From CAYQOX01 sp964419335 (GTDB lineage Bacteria > Hinthialibacterota > Hinthialibacteria > Hinthialibacterales > Hinthialibacteraceae): 62,698 nt of DNA. Of the stretch, positions 49,053-58,793 are shown one piece after another; the stretch's first letter is position 1; every line of letters starts with the position of its first letter. The translations under genes and the position numbers were made by a program. The notes below the pieces were generated by a model that was not told the DNA's origin, ran no database searches, and saw only the letters and a list, made by a program, of their open reading frames with translations. The DNA is taken from contig CAYQOX010000028.1 in assembly GCA_964419335.1 (NCBI GenBank), positions 1-62,698 of the forward strand, written 5' to 3'.

Positions 49053-51947
49053 TTAATCGGTTCGATTTAAATAGATGAAACTTTTTTCAGGTATTTGTAT
49101 TCTACGCTGAGATATACGCACAGGTTGGTTTTGTAAATTCATATAGAAATAGGATCGGTTCTGGCTGCTTACAAAAACCTGATTGAGGCTCCCAGCGGGT
49201 GGAAAAGAAAAATCAAAACGTGGATGTAACATAGAAGGATTCTCTAAGACCTGAGCGATCATTTGGGAAAATAGTCCTTCAGAGACATAATCCGAGGGAG
49301 CCAAGACGGTGACCCCGCGTCCTACTTCTCGCAGCCATGAACTACGAAGGTGTTTTCGTTGGATGTCAAAATCAACCCTGGCCTCTTCATAGCGATCAAG
49401 GGCATCGCGGGGATCATCATGGGGTAGCAGAGCCACTTTTTCTACCACCATCCCTACGCGCTGGGTTTGAGTGGCGCCCAGCACCTGTCCTGTGCTCCAA
49501 GCACTACCTCGAAACTTAAGACGCACTTCGGGGTTGCGAACTGTAATTTGTCCCTGCTTGCGGCTGCTGCCTGCATCCTCTAAGGAGTTCCAATGGAAGA
49601 GGCCTTCTTTTTCGATCGATCCAAGCCTTTGATTATCGAGAAAAACATGAACGGTTTGGCCTTCGGGAATAAACCCTTTGATCTCGAGGCGGTATTTTCG
49701 TTGAGGGCGAACATGCATAACTACTCCCGCCTCACGTCCAGTAAAGCGGAAAGAGGAAAAAGGCCAGTTATATTGTTGGGCGGCATTCTCGCCATAGGTA
49801 CTAGTCCATTCCCCGGTTAAAAATTGAGAGGTCCCAGAGGCTCCAACTTGAACCACTTGTCGAACAGGTAGGGGGCCTTTTGGGTCAAAACTCGCTTGCT
49901 GAGGAGAGACGCGCGGTTCCATCACCTGGCGGCCATTTTCTTCCTTGATTTTTACTGAAAAGAATTTTTCATTAAAATCTACTCCTTCTTCCGATTGCCA
50001 GGGATATTCTGTCCAAGCAAGAAGAGCCGATCCTCCACGTACTACGTTATAAAGAGAGGAAATTGTTCGGGAGGACCAAAGCCATCCCCAAGGAGAAATG
50101 ATCAAGGGATAATCTTGAGGAGAAATGGAGGATAGATAGCGTTCATCGATCAAATCAAAATCAATTTGTTCACGTAAACGTTGTATGGATTTGTCATAAT
50201 GAAGAGGGTTTTTCGCCAGGATGGATCGACGGGGGAACAACACCGCAATTTTTCGGGAGGGAGCCGTTTGCTGGAGTGATTGAACGGCATGATAAAAGCG
50301 ATCCCACACATTAGGTTGAGCCATATCGTTTTCATTATAAAAATAAATCCGCCCTTGTTCACTGCCGAGGGAATACAAAGAAGCGAGAATTTTATCCCAG
50401 TTGACATTCTTGTCGACACGCAAACCAAAGGGAACTCCCGTGCGACGACATTCATAGGACAATAGTTGCCATGTGTACGAAGTGGTGGGGACTTCATTCT
50501 TACAAACCATAAGTATGGAAGCGTTATGCTTGGCAGCAATATTAACGAAAGCGGAAATATCGGTAGCACCAAGCAAGAATTCATCGCCAATTTCAATGAT
50601 CAGCTTTGTGGAAGGGAAGTAAGTTCGGTACGCTTGTGTTATTTTGGAAGCCACTTCGGTCATCCGAGATTGGTACCATCGAAGTGTATCTTCACGATGT
50701 TCTAAGCTTTGTGCCTCATCCAAGGCAGGTACGACTTCGTTCCAATTATGGAAAAACTGTCCCCATCGCTGGTTGAGATTTTTTAAATTTCTATAACGAT
50801 TTCTCATCGCCTGCTGAAAATCGCGAATCGCGATCGGATCCCCCGCCCATAAGCCAGGCCATGCTCGTGAATCGTTGTGTTCATTCGAATAATAAAAAGG
50901 CCCCCAATCACTGGCGAAAGACAAGACGGATAGGGGCATACGTCTTTCTGGGATCCAGCGAACCATATCGCGAAACATTTGATTATAGATTGTGAACAAC
51001 TTGTCCTCCCATAAGGAAAACATGGGGCCTTCTTTCCTTCGCTCGATATCGACAGCCTGTTGCAGTTGTTCTGTCAAAGCGCTGGGAAAGTAGCGCGCAT
51101 CACCAATTTTAAAGCGCGGAGTCCAATGCAAATCATGGCTGATTAAGTTACGCACCCGTTTGGCGTAATTTTCAAAATCATAAGTTTTTTTCCGGACATA
51201 GACTTTGTTGATATCGATGGTATCCACAACATTGGTGGTTCCCCAAGAACGGTAGAGTTTCGATTTTTGTTGAAGTAAATCTTCTTTATCCCACCAACGA
51301 TCCCCATCCGGGAAAAGTGCGAAAGTGTATCCCGCGGGTAAGTTGATCTTTTCTTGACGAAAGAGAGGGCTAATCCCTTGTCCAGTTTTCCCTAACGGAG
51401 TCCGTGAAAGACCCACGGCGCGAAGTAAGAGATTCGTGCCACGAATACGAAAATCCGAATCTCCCGGAAGCGAATGATCCAAGACCGCATCTTGCAAGGT
51501 AAAAGTATGTTCAACCCACACACCACTATTGCCCATAAAGAAACGCTGGCTTTTCATTGCCGCCTCTTCTTTCCCGCTTTTGGAAATATAATCCAAATGG
51601 ATGGCCCCGCGTCCCTGATCACGATATTGAATCGAAACATAAAAAGTTCCGGTTGCGGTGACCAACTCATCGGTAGAAGATTGAAAGTAAAGAGCCGATT
51701 CTTCAGAAGAAGAATCGGGTTTTACTCCATAGTGACCAAGCCATACCTGACGATCATATTCAATTCCCTCCGGTTTGCTCAGCATTAATCCTTTTGTCAC
51801 TTTGGGACGGCCAAAGGTGGTGTAGGCTACGGGTGCGCCATTTTTTAAGACAGGGCTGGCAAGCCGTTTTTCTCCTTGTTGGCGTTGAGCCATCAGGTGG
51901 GGAGTAAGAAAAAGGAGTAGAAAGAAGAAGAAAACGAGTTTTTTCAT
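49053..51947 (-). CDS. Exported GH42/beta-galactosidase-like protein
   Basis: This 964-residue protein has a signal peptide (MKKLVFFFFLLLFLTPHLMA-Q). An N-terminal beta-sandwich (about 60-190) is followed by a barrel region (about 200-620). There, FQQAMRNRYRNLKNLNQRWG and FFHNWNEV strongly recall the helix of GH42-type beta-galactosidases, and SFASDWGPFYYSNEHND resembles the preceding strand. A Rossmann-like trimerisation-type segment and C-terminal beta domains follow. I could not place the catalytic Glu pair with confidence, so activity and substrate are unproven. It is transcribed alone, with a mobile repeat 135 bases upstream. Confidence 0.65.
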   Translation of the reverse strand: MKKLVFFFFLLLFLTPHLMAQRQQGEKRLASPVLKNGAPVAYTTFGRPKVTKGLMLSKPEGIEYDRQVWLGHYGVKPDSSSEESALYFQSSTDELVTATGTFYVSIQYRDQGRGAIHLDYISKSGKEEAAMKSQRFFMGNSGVWVEHTFTLQDAVLDHSLPGDSDFRIRGTNLLLRAVGLSRTPLGKTGQGISPLFRQEKINLPAGYTFALFPDGDRWWDKEDLLQQKSKLYRSWGTTNVVDTIDINKVYVRKKTYDFENYAKRVRNLISHDLHWTPRFKIGDARYFPSALTEQLQQAVDIERRKEGPMFSLWEDKLFTIYNQMFRDMVRWIPERRMPLSVLSFASDWGPFYYSNEHNDSRAWPGLWAGDPIAIRDFQQAMRNRYRNLKNLNQRWGQFFHNWNEVVPALDEAQSLEHREDTLRWYQSRMTEVASKITQAYRTYFPSTKLIIEIGDEFLLGATDISAFVNIAAKHNASILMVCKNEVPTTSYTWQLLSYECRRTGVPFGLRVDKNVNWDKILASLYSLGSEQGRIYFYNENDMAQPNVWDRFYHAVQSLQQTAPSRKIAVLFPRRSILAKNPLHYDKSIQRLREQIDFDLIDERYLSSISPQDYPLIISPWGWLWSSRTISSLYNVVRGGSALLAWTEYPWQSEEGVDFNEKFFSVKIKEENGRQVMEPRVSPQQASFDPKGPLPVRQVVQVGASGTSQFLTGEWTSTYGENAAQQYNWPFSSFRFTGREAGVVMHVRPQRKYRLEIKGFIPEGQTVHVFLDNQRLGSIEKEGLFHWNSLEDAGSSRKQGQITVRNPEVRLKFRGSAWSTGQVLGATQTQRVGMVVEKVALLPHDDPRDALDRYEEARVDFDIQRKHLRSSWLREVGRGVTVLAPSDYVSEGLFSQMIAQVLENPSMLHPRFDFSFPPAGSLNQVFVSSQNRSYFYMNLQNQPVRISQRRIQIPEKSFIYLNRTD

Positions 51948-52081
51948 TATTCACCTTTTAAACATAAAGTCGAAGACGCTTATTCCAGCATTTGATACGT
52001 TAAACCGGCCGATATTTTCTTTGCACTTCAAGTATGATTATATCAAAATTTCAAAGCACTGTCGGAAATCATCATTTTTAA

Positions 52082-52303
52082 GGCTCATCACGAAAGTGAG
52101 TACTTTTTTTGGGAAAACGCCTTGGGGATGTGTTTCGCTTGTCTCCGCGCGGCCTTAAGGGCCGCTTGCTCCGAAAGCCGCTCCACACAAGTCCCTTCGG
52201 CGTTTTGGTTCGATTCATGTAAATAAAAAATAACCATGGTTCTCACTTTAGAATCATGTTTTCTTTTCAATGTATCAGAAAGGACTCAAATACAGGATGA
52301 GCC
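52082..52303 (+). repeat. Full-length 222-bp mobile repeat
   Basis: The ends are GGCTCATCACGAAAGTGAG and ACTCAAATACAGGATGAGCC; here the outermost 8 bases (GGCTCATC) form a perfect inverted repeat. The internal GCGGCC-TTAAG-GGCCGC dyad is conserved. Flanks ATTTTTAA and ATTTTTTTAA fit a duplicated target with T-run slippage. It lies between the GH42-like gene and cstA. Confidence 0.85.
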
Positions 52304-52461
52304 ATTTTTTTAAAGTTTATTTCACATTAAACATTTCTAAAACCAATCTAGCCATATAAGAAAGGGGGAGAGCATTTTAAGAATAGAAGGAATGATGGTA
52401 AGATAAGTAAATGCGTTAATAAGGACTCTCGTAAAAAATCTATTCAATCGAGGACAGCCGT

Positions 52462-54150
52462 ATGAACTCTCTGATTCCTGTCGTTGCCGCTGTGGCATGT
52501 ATGATATTAGGTTATCGTTTTTACTCAAAGTACCTTGCGACAAAAGTTTATCAGCTTGATGATACACAACCGACCCCCGCGGTGACTCAAGAAGACGGCC
52601 GCGACTATGTCCCCACCCATCGTGCCATTGTTTTTAACCACCATTTTGCCTCCATCGCAGGACTCTCGCCAATCCTCGGGCCTGCGATAGCGGTGATTTG
52701 GGGATGGGTGCCTGCAATCGTGTGGTTGGTGGTTGGCGCGGTGCTCATGGGAGCGGTGCACGATCTTTCTGCTTTGGTGCTATCGGTTCGGAATCGAGGA
52801 AAATCCATTGGAGAAGTGGCCAACAATTTGGTGGGCAAACGCGCTCGAATTTTATTTTTGTTGATCATCTTTTTCGCCATCGCTCTGGCCATGGGGACAT
52901 TTACCAAAGTCATCGCCCTGTTAATCCAATCCGGCGATGTAGGTTTCACCACGTATCCAGAAGCCGCGTTTCCAGCCGCCATGCTCATGGTGATCGCCAT
53001 GGTTTGCGGTGTCTTGCTACGGAAAAAGAAAGTTGGATTGATCCCAGTCAGTATTATTGGAACCTTCCTGACATTTGTGTGTATATGGATAGGAACTTAT
53101 ATCCCTCTTCCCATGGGGAAAAATACCTGGATTTATACTCTGCTAATCTATTCTTTCTGTGCTTCGGTGTTGCCGGTATGGCTATTGTTGCAGCCCCGTG
53201 ATTTTATTAACGCTTTCGCCCTTTATACGGGGATGTTGTTGATGTATCTTGCTGTGCTATTTTTCCAACCTCCCATCGTGGCTCCTGCAATTAGCAGTAA
53301 TCCCGACTTACCCAGTATGATCCCTCTTTTGTTTGTGGTTGTTGCTTGTGGAGCGATTTCGGGATTTCATAGTTTGGTGGCTTCGGGAACTACGTCGAAA
53401 CAACTGGCAAAAGAATCCGATGCCCGCATGGTGGGTTATGGCGGAATGATCGCAGAATGCGCCCTCGGTGTTATTGTGGTGATTGCATGCTGCGCGGGAA
53501 TCGCCACCCGTGAAGCCTGGCTGGCTCACTACACCGATTGGGATGCCGCGGGCACTTTAGGTGCAAAACTCTCGGTCTTTGTCGCAGGAGCCGCGAATTT
53601 TATCTCGTTCATGGGAATACCTGTGAGCGTTGCAGGAACATTTGTGGCGTTGGTGGTCGTCTCTTTCGCTTTAACCACTTTGGATTCAGGAACCCGAATA
53701 TTGCGCTATAATATTGAAGAGTTTGGGGAAGCCATTCGCTTTCCATTGTTGAAGAACCGGTATGTGGCGACATTGGTGGCCGTCTCGATTATAGGTTGGT
53801 TGGCCCTATCAGAACTAGGTACGGCGTTATGGGTTTTGTTTGGATCTACCAATCAATTGTTGGCGGGATTGATGCTGCTGACAGCCACGGTTTATCTGGT
53901 GATGTTAAAGCGTCCTTCCTGGATAACAGCCGTTCCAATGGTGTTAATGCTGCTTATTACCTTAACGGCGTTAATTATGAAAATCCGTGACGCCATCACC
54001 AAACAGGAAATCCCTATCATTGTGATGGGATCATTTATCCTAGTACTCGCGATTGGCTTAATCGTAGAAGTGATTATCTTCTTTTGGAACCGCGCAAAAA
54101 TGACGCCTTCGCTCGAGGCCGTCGAAAGCGAGGAAAATATAGCCAGTTAA
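52462..54150 (+). CDS. cstA: CstA-family carbon starvation/peptide or pyruvate transporter
   Basis: This 562-residue multi-helix membrane protein has YFRFYSKYLATKV-like GYRFYSKYLATKVYQLDD, YVPTHRAIVFNHHFASIAG and the CstA core AGLSPILGPAIAVIWGWVPA. FALTTLDSGTRILRYNIEE and GSTNQLLAGLMLL follow. It takes up peptides or pyruvate when carbon is scarce. It is shorter than E. coli CstA (701) but close to the common ~550-600-residue form. The adjacent peroxidase gene begins 50 bases later and may be co-transcribed. No CRP-like site was recognised. Confidence 0.92.
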   Translation: MNSLIPVVAAVACMILGYRFYSKYLATKVYQLDDTQPTPAVTQEDGRDYVPTHRAIVFNHHFASIAGLSPILGPAIAVIWGWVPAIVWLVVGAVLMGAVHDLSALVLSVRNRGKSIGEVANNLVGKRARILFLLIIFFAIALAMGTFTKVIALLIQSGDVGFTTYPEAAFPAAMLMVIAMVCGVLLRKKKVGLIPVSIIGTFLTFVCIWIGTYIPLPMGKNTWIYTLLIYSFCASVLPVWLLLQPRDFINAFALYTGMLLMYLAVLFFQPPIVAPAISSNPDLPSMIPLLFVVVACGAISGFHSLVASGTTSKQLAKESDARMVGYGGMIAECALGVIVVIACCAGIATREAWLAHYTDWDAAGTLGAKLSVFVAGAANFISFMGIPVSVAGTFVALVVVSFALTTLDSGTRILRYNIEEFGEAIRFPLLKNRYVATLVAVSIIGWLALSELGTALWVLFGSTNQLLAGLMLLTATVYLVMLKRPSWITAVPMVLMLLITLTALIMKIRDAITKQEIPIIVMGSFILVLAIGLIVEVIIFFWNRAKMTPSLEAVESEENIAS

Positions 54151-54200
54151 ATAAAGGGAACTTCCCTTTATTTTAAATCATCATTTTGGAGGTTGATTTT

Positions 54201-55247
54201 ATGAAGAAGAATGCAAAGTACGCGGTGTGCCTAGTGTTCGCTGTCGTCGTGGCAGCGACCATGGTAATTCCTGCTCAGGTTTTGATGGCGCAGGAAGGTG
54301 AGTCTGATTACAAGATTGAAGTGCCTGAGGGGCTTCCCTCTGTGCCCGTGCCCGATGATAATCCTATGACCAAAGAAAAAGTGGAATTAGGGAAGATGCT
54401 CTTCTTCGACCAACGGCTCAGCCGTGATGGCACCCTGTCTTGTGCGACTTGCCATATTCCAGAACATGGTTATGCTGAGCCCAAACCAACCTCAGAAGGC
54501 ATAGAAGGACAGTTTGGAGAACGGAATGCGAATCCTGTGATCAACTCAGCCTATGCCACGACCTTGTTTTGGGATGGACGTTCTGAAGATTTAGAGGACC
54601 AAGCGGCAGGACCTATGGAAAATCCCATAGAAATGGGACATTCTATCCCGGATATTGCAGAAAAACTCAATGAAATCCCAGAATACAAAAAACGTTTTGA
54701 AAACGTCTTTGGGGCTCCCGCCAATCAAGACACCATAACCAAGGCTATTGCTGCATTTGAACGTACCCTGCTGACAGGCAACTCACCCTATGATCGATAT
54801 GTCAATGGAGAAGAAGACGCGATCAGCGAAGAAGCCAAAGCCGGAGAAGATCTCTTCAAAGGCAAGGCTCTTTGTGCTACTTGCCACACCCCGCCGGTTT
54901 TCTCAAATTGGAGTTTCTATAATGCTGGTGTGGGAACCGATAAAGAAGAAATGGACATCGGCCGCATGGAAGTGACAGAAAAGGAATCTGACAAAGGAGC
55001 TTTTCGAGTGCCCCATTTACGCAATGCAACCGATACGGCACCTTATATGCATGACGGTAGTCTCGAAACTTTAGAAGAAGCCGTTCGTTTTATGGCTGAG
55101 GGAGGAAAAGATAATCCTAATCTTCATCCCCTCTTCCGTGCTTTAAAAGGAGCCAATCTCACGGATGAAGAGATTGATCAGTTGGTGGAATTTGTGAAAA
55201 TTCTAAAGGGGGAATATCCAATCGTAGAAGAGCCGGAGCTTCCATAA
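54201..55247 (+). CDS. Di-heme cytochrome c peroxidase (CcpA/MauG family)
   Basis: This 348-residue exported protein (signal peptide about 1-32, cleavage near LMA-QEG) has two c-type heme sites: CATCHIPEHGYAE and CATCHTPPVFSN. FFDQRLSRDGTLSC and NPVINSAYATTLFWDGR are CcpA-family segments. It reduces hydrogen peroxide in the periplasm, or belongs to the MauG-like modifying branch. The frame opens at 54186, but the ATG at 54201 follows GGAGG. A terminator follows. Confidence 0.93.
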   Translation: MKKNAKYAVCLVFAVVVAATMVIPAQVLMAQEGESDYKIEVPEGLPSVPVPDDNPMTKEKVELGKMLFFDQRLSRDGTLSCATCHIPEHGYAEPKPTSEGIEGQFGERNANPVINSAYATTLFWDGRSEDLEDQAAGPMENPIEMGHSIPDIAEKLNEIPEYKKRFENVFGAPANQDTITKAIAAFERTLLTGNSPYDRYVNGEEDAISEEAKAGEDLFKGKALCATCHTPPVFSNWSFYNAGVGTDKEEMDIGRMEVTEKESDKGAFRVPHLRNATDTAPYMHDGSLETLEEAVRFMAEGGKDNPNLHPLFRALKGANLTDEEIDQLVEFVKILKGEYPIVEEPELP

Positions 55248-55278
55248 ACAAAAAGATTGAATTATCGATTTCGTAATG

Positions 55279-55307
55279 AAGGGGTGTAAGTTTTACATCC
55301 CTTTTTT
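55279..55307 (+). terminator. Terminator after the peroxidase gene
   Basis: Arms AAGGGGTGTAA (55279-55289) and TTACATCCCTT (55293-55303), with one G-T pair, are followed by TTTTT. Confidence 0.75.
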
Positions 55308-55630
55308 ATATGTTTTTCAAGACAGAATGGTAAGAGTGGGGTGTGAAGATACTTTTGTCTGAATCATGATGGCCAGGCTGGCTGGATTACCAGGATAAAC
55401 GGCTTAGAGGGATGAGGTCGGGAAGGGAAGAGAAAATGGGATATGATCTGAATCGGAATAGCCAAGATAGAAGATATCCAGTTTGTTCTCCTGCCCAACC
55501 TACCATCCAGGCTACCCCGATTCTGGCAAATTACAACATAAGCAACTCCCGATTGACACCACGATCTACAATCTCACTTTATTTTCGATTTTAACAAAAC
55601 TTGATTTCTAACGTTTCAATCAATCTTTTC
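55308..55630. other. 323-base gene-free stretch
   Basis: No gene is supported. Around 55360-55405 the text TGAATCATGATGGCCAGG, then CTGGATTACCAGGAT, resembles degenerate copies of the short GATTACCAGGAT-like tandem sequences seen in many bacterial intergenic regions. Nothing else is recognisable. Confidence 0.4.
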
Positions 55631-56959
55631 TCATAAGACCCAAGGGCGGCGGTAGGCGCGATTGAGCAATAAATTCGCACCCGGGTCCTCGGGAAATTCT
55701 TCTTTTTCGGGATCCCATTTCAAGTCACGTCCTAGGATCAAGGCGATGTTGCCCAAATGGGCGAGAGAAATAGAACGATGAGCAATTTCAATAGGTGCGA
55801 CGGTTTCTTTCCGTGAAAAGACACAATCGACAAAATTGGTGATGTGATCCTCACTCTTGTAGAGATGAATTTCATTCTCGCCGATTTCTTCTTCGAGTAA
55901 TGATTCCGGTTCGGCCTCGTGTTGACCGCGATTTGCCCACACTTTCCCTTCGCTGCCTTCAAAAGTAACGCCGCCGCGTTCCTTGTTGGATATAATGAGG
56001 GTGACATCATTATCATAAACACACTCGAAATAATATTCTGTAACGGTGTTATAAACGGGGTGATCGGTAACGAATTTCCCCTTAGGATTTTTGATTTGTA
56101 CGGGACCGGTATATTCTGTATCCATGCCCCATTGCGCGATATCAGGATGATGGCCGCCCCAATCGGTGAGTTGGCCGCCGGAATAATGTAGATTCCAGCG
56201 GAAGTTGACTCCAACCCGCGCAGGGCAATAATAATCCTCCGGCGCAGGCCCTAGCCACATGTCATAATTAAAGCCATCGGGAACAGGTTCGGGCTCGGTT
56301 TGATCGGCGGTTTTGCCATAGTCAGGAATCCCACCCGGCAGCCCGCATCGCACCGTATGGAGTTTTCCGATACGGCCATTGCGAACGAGTTCACAGGCGC
56401 GGCGGAAATTATGATCCGAGCGTTGTTGGCTTCCCGTTTGCCAGACAATAGCATTTTTCTTGACCGCATCACTCATCGCCCGCCCTTCGGCGATGGTCAA
56501 GGAAAGGGGTTTTTGGCCATAGATGTCCTTCCCCGCGTTCGCCGCTTCGATGGCGATAATCGCATGCCAATGATCAGGCGTACCAATATAAATCCCATCA
56601 ATGTCGTTTCGGTCAATCACGTTGCGAAAATCTTCATACGCCGCACAGCCAACACCTCCGTAATGTTCATTCACAATGCGTCGGGCGGGTTCACGTCCAC
56701 GAATGGTTCCATCCCAGTATCCTGGACCTTCTTTATTCACATCGCACACGGCTAGCACTCGCACACGTTCATCACGCAAGAAACCGCGTAACCAATTGGT
56801 TCCATTGTTTCCGGTACCAATAAAGCCCATGGTCAATTTATTGCTGGGTGCACCTGCGCCCAAGACATTGGAAGGAACAATTGTTGGTAAGGTGAATAAT
56901 GAACTTGTGGCCAGGCTGTGTTTTAGAAAAGAACGTCTTCCTACGATCTGCTTACTCAT
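55631..56959 (-). CDS. Gfo/Idh/MocA-family oxidoreductase with Tat-type leader
   Basis: This 442-residue protein starts MSKQIVGRRSFLKHSLATSS, a twin-arginine signal (RRSFLK) with a hydrophobic stretch to about residue 35. The NAD(P)-binding fold follows: TMGFIGTGNNGTNW, then VLAVCDVN, and the family GTPDHWHAIIAIEAANAGKD and YGQKPLSLTIAEGR (the E-K-P motif is Q-K-P here). The C-terminal half is the GFO/IDH/MocA substrate domain. Exported members of this family act on sugars or related polyols; the substrate is unknown. It is transcribed leftward, alone. Confidence 0.9.
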   Translation of the reverse strand: MSKQIVGRRSFLKHSLATSSLFTLPTIVPSNVLGAGAPSNKLTMGFIGTGNNGTNWLRGFLRDERVRVLAVCDVNKEGPGYWDGTIRGREPARRIVNEHYGGVGCAAYEDFRNVIDRNDIDGIYIGTPDHWHAIIAIEAANAGKDIYGQKPLSLTIAEGRAMSDAVKKNAIVWQTGSQQRSDHNFRRACELVRNGRIGKLHTVRCGLPGGIPDYGKTADQTEPEPVPDGFNYDMWLGPAPEDYYCPARVGVNFRWNLHYSGGQLTDWGGHHPDIAQWGMDTEYTGPVQIKNPKGKFVTDHPVYNTVTEYYFECVYDNDVTLIISNKERGGVTFEGSEGKVWANRGQHEAEPESLLEEEIGENEIHLYKSEDHITNFVDCVFSRKETVAPIEIAHRSISLAHLGNIALILGRDLKWDPEKEEFPEDPGANLLLNRAYRRPWVL

Positions 56960-57110
56960 CGTCTATCCCTTTCTTTCCAAATAAATACCAGTCTACAACA
57001 TTGTTATTCTTGCATATTCTTGAAAGTAATTCAGGGGGGGAAAGCAAAAAGAGAGAGCCGCACAGTACGATGCGGCTCACCATGAAATAATTCAAGAATT
57101 ACAAGCGGAT

Positions 57111-58547
57111 TTAGAAAACCATCCAATCGTACACTTTCGAGGGACCATGCTCCGAAGTAACTCGTACGCGCGCGTATTTTGTGTAAGGTTCAGGTGTTGC
57201 GTATATAATAATGAATGAATCACTATGTTCATCATACGCAATATTATAATAATTCGCACTATTACTTATTGTATAGGTTTCTTCGGGATCCAATAAATAA
57301 AACGGTGCAGGGCCGATTCCCTCGAGTTCCTCTTCATTACCAGGAAGTGGTTGTCCATCGGGACCTAGTAAAGTAAAGAGGATTCCGCCCCATTCATCAT
57401 TTGTGGTGGAGTTGATATTGATCACGAGAATAAAAACGCCATTATCTTCATCGACGGCGAGCTGAGGATGACGATGGTTAATAGGATCGTTACTACTCGC
57501 TTCCAGATAGGGTATTTGATCTCGCGAAACATTAAGTTCATAATCTGGTGCATCACCCACTTCAAAGAAGAAGATGTCACCACCATCGGAGCCGTTACCG
57601 TAATCAAACACGCCGATCAATTCGTCAGTGAAAGGGTTTTCTATCGCTGCAGGATGTCCTTGACGACTACCTATACGATCCTCACTTAAGATTTGCTCAT
57701 CGCTGAACATGAGATCACCGTCTTCATCCAGTTCCGCATCGATTACAACGCCGGCTACGCGGTTTGAATACATCTCTCCATCGGTATTGTGTAAATAAAG
57801 AAATACATTATTGTTGGCTAGAAAATCTACATCGGGATCATCTACATCGGAACCCGTTCCAACTTGAATCTGATCTAAACGTGTAAATTCAGGGGTGAGC
57901 TGATTTCCCTCTTTGTCAAACATAACACCGATTGCACCTTCACCATCATTGGTTTCGGGGAAATCACGTTCTGCAGTAACCAAGAAATTCCCGTTATGAG
58001 TACTCACCGACAATGCCACATCATCATAACCGGTGGCTGTATCTTCATCATAAGCAAATGCCGTAGCGATACGTTGTTCACTGGCAACGCTGGACGGATT
58101 TACGATAGCAACAAGGGGAATCCCAGCGCCTGCGGTGCTCCGGTTATCCGCTTTCCCTACTACAATGTATTGATTGGTGACAGGGCTATAACGAACATCC
58201 AAGGTTTCCATATCATCACCCCTGGGGTTGCCAAAGATAGGAAACGGTTCTCCGATTTGTTCCAAGGTTTCAGTATTGATGAAGAAGCCTGTCATAATGA
58301 TGCCTGGAATTTCGCCTGTTATGGGATCGTTGTAGCCCACAAGATTCTCTGTATCATAGGTTACGATGAGTGCCTCTGGCTCCTGCGTATTGATAGCGAT
58401 GCCTGCTTCTTTTGTGAATTCTTCGGTAAGAATGATTGGTCCTTCGATCTCAAAGGTAGGGGCTTCCTGCGAGTAAGGGCTTGGAACAGCACAGACCACG
58501 AAAATAAAAAGATACCCAATCATCTGCTTCGAACTAATTTTTTTCAT
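57111..58547 (-). CDS. Secreted propeller-like protein with C-terminal DWMVF tail
   Basis: This 478-residue protein has a signal peptide (MKKISSKQMIGYLFIFVVCA..YSQ-EAP). The mature part has repeated blocks of about 55-60 residues with segments such as VRYSPVTNQYIVVGKAD, VSTHNGNFLVTAERDF and YDEHSDSFIIIYATP, consistent with a beta-propeller of the sialidase/BNR sort. It is acidic and probably calcium-binding (DSDGDGDL-like ELDEDGDLMF). No catalytic residues could be named. The tail GPSKVYDWMVF matches the shared C-terminal motif, so it is probably sorted like the LamG protein. It stands alone between two Gfo/Idh/MocA genes. Confidence 0.7.
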   Translation of the reverse strand: MKKISSKQMIGYLFIFVVCAVPSPYSQEAPTFEIEGPIILTEEFTKEAGIAINTQEPEALIVTYDTENLVGYNDPITGEIPGIIMTGFFINTETLEQIGEPFPIFGNPRGDDMETLDVRYSPVTNQYIVVGKADNRSTAGAGIPLVAIVNPSSVASEQRIATAFAYDEDTATGYDDVALSVSTHNGNFLVTAERDFPETNDGEGAIGVMFDKEGNQLTPEFTRLDQIQVGTGSDVDDPDVDFLANNNVFLYLHNTDGEMYSNRVAGVVIDAELDEDGDLMFSDEQILSEDRIGSRQGHPAAIENPFTDELIGVFDYGNGSDGGDIFFFEVGDAPDYELNVSRDQIPYLEASSNDPINHRHPQLAVDEDNGVFILVININSTTNDEWGGILFTLLGPDGQPLPGNEEELEGIGPAPFYLLDPEETYTISNSANYYNIAYDEHSDSFIIIYATPEPYTKYARVRVTSEHGPSKVYDWMVF

Positions 58548-58793
58548 AATCGACCTCCAAAAATAGTTTTTTTATGTCATCACCATAGAAGCGCCTGCAT
58601 CTAAATTGATCAAGATAACTTTCCTTGTTTTTATCTAGTTTAATAAAAATCTAATTGCGTGATAACATTTTTTTTATACCAAAATCAAATTTCACATCAA
58701 ATTTCACCAATTATCCCTTAGAATTGTGCAGATATGAATTCAACATCCTATGAGAACAGATCCAAAAAAATATTCGTAAAGGGGATGAATAGC

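Noticed and set aside
57996..58604. 202-codon plus-strand frame antisense to the secreted protein at 57111-58547
   Set aside because: Cys- and His-rich reading typical of a shadow; the minus-strand gene has a signal peptide and repeats.
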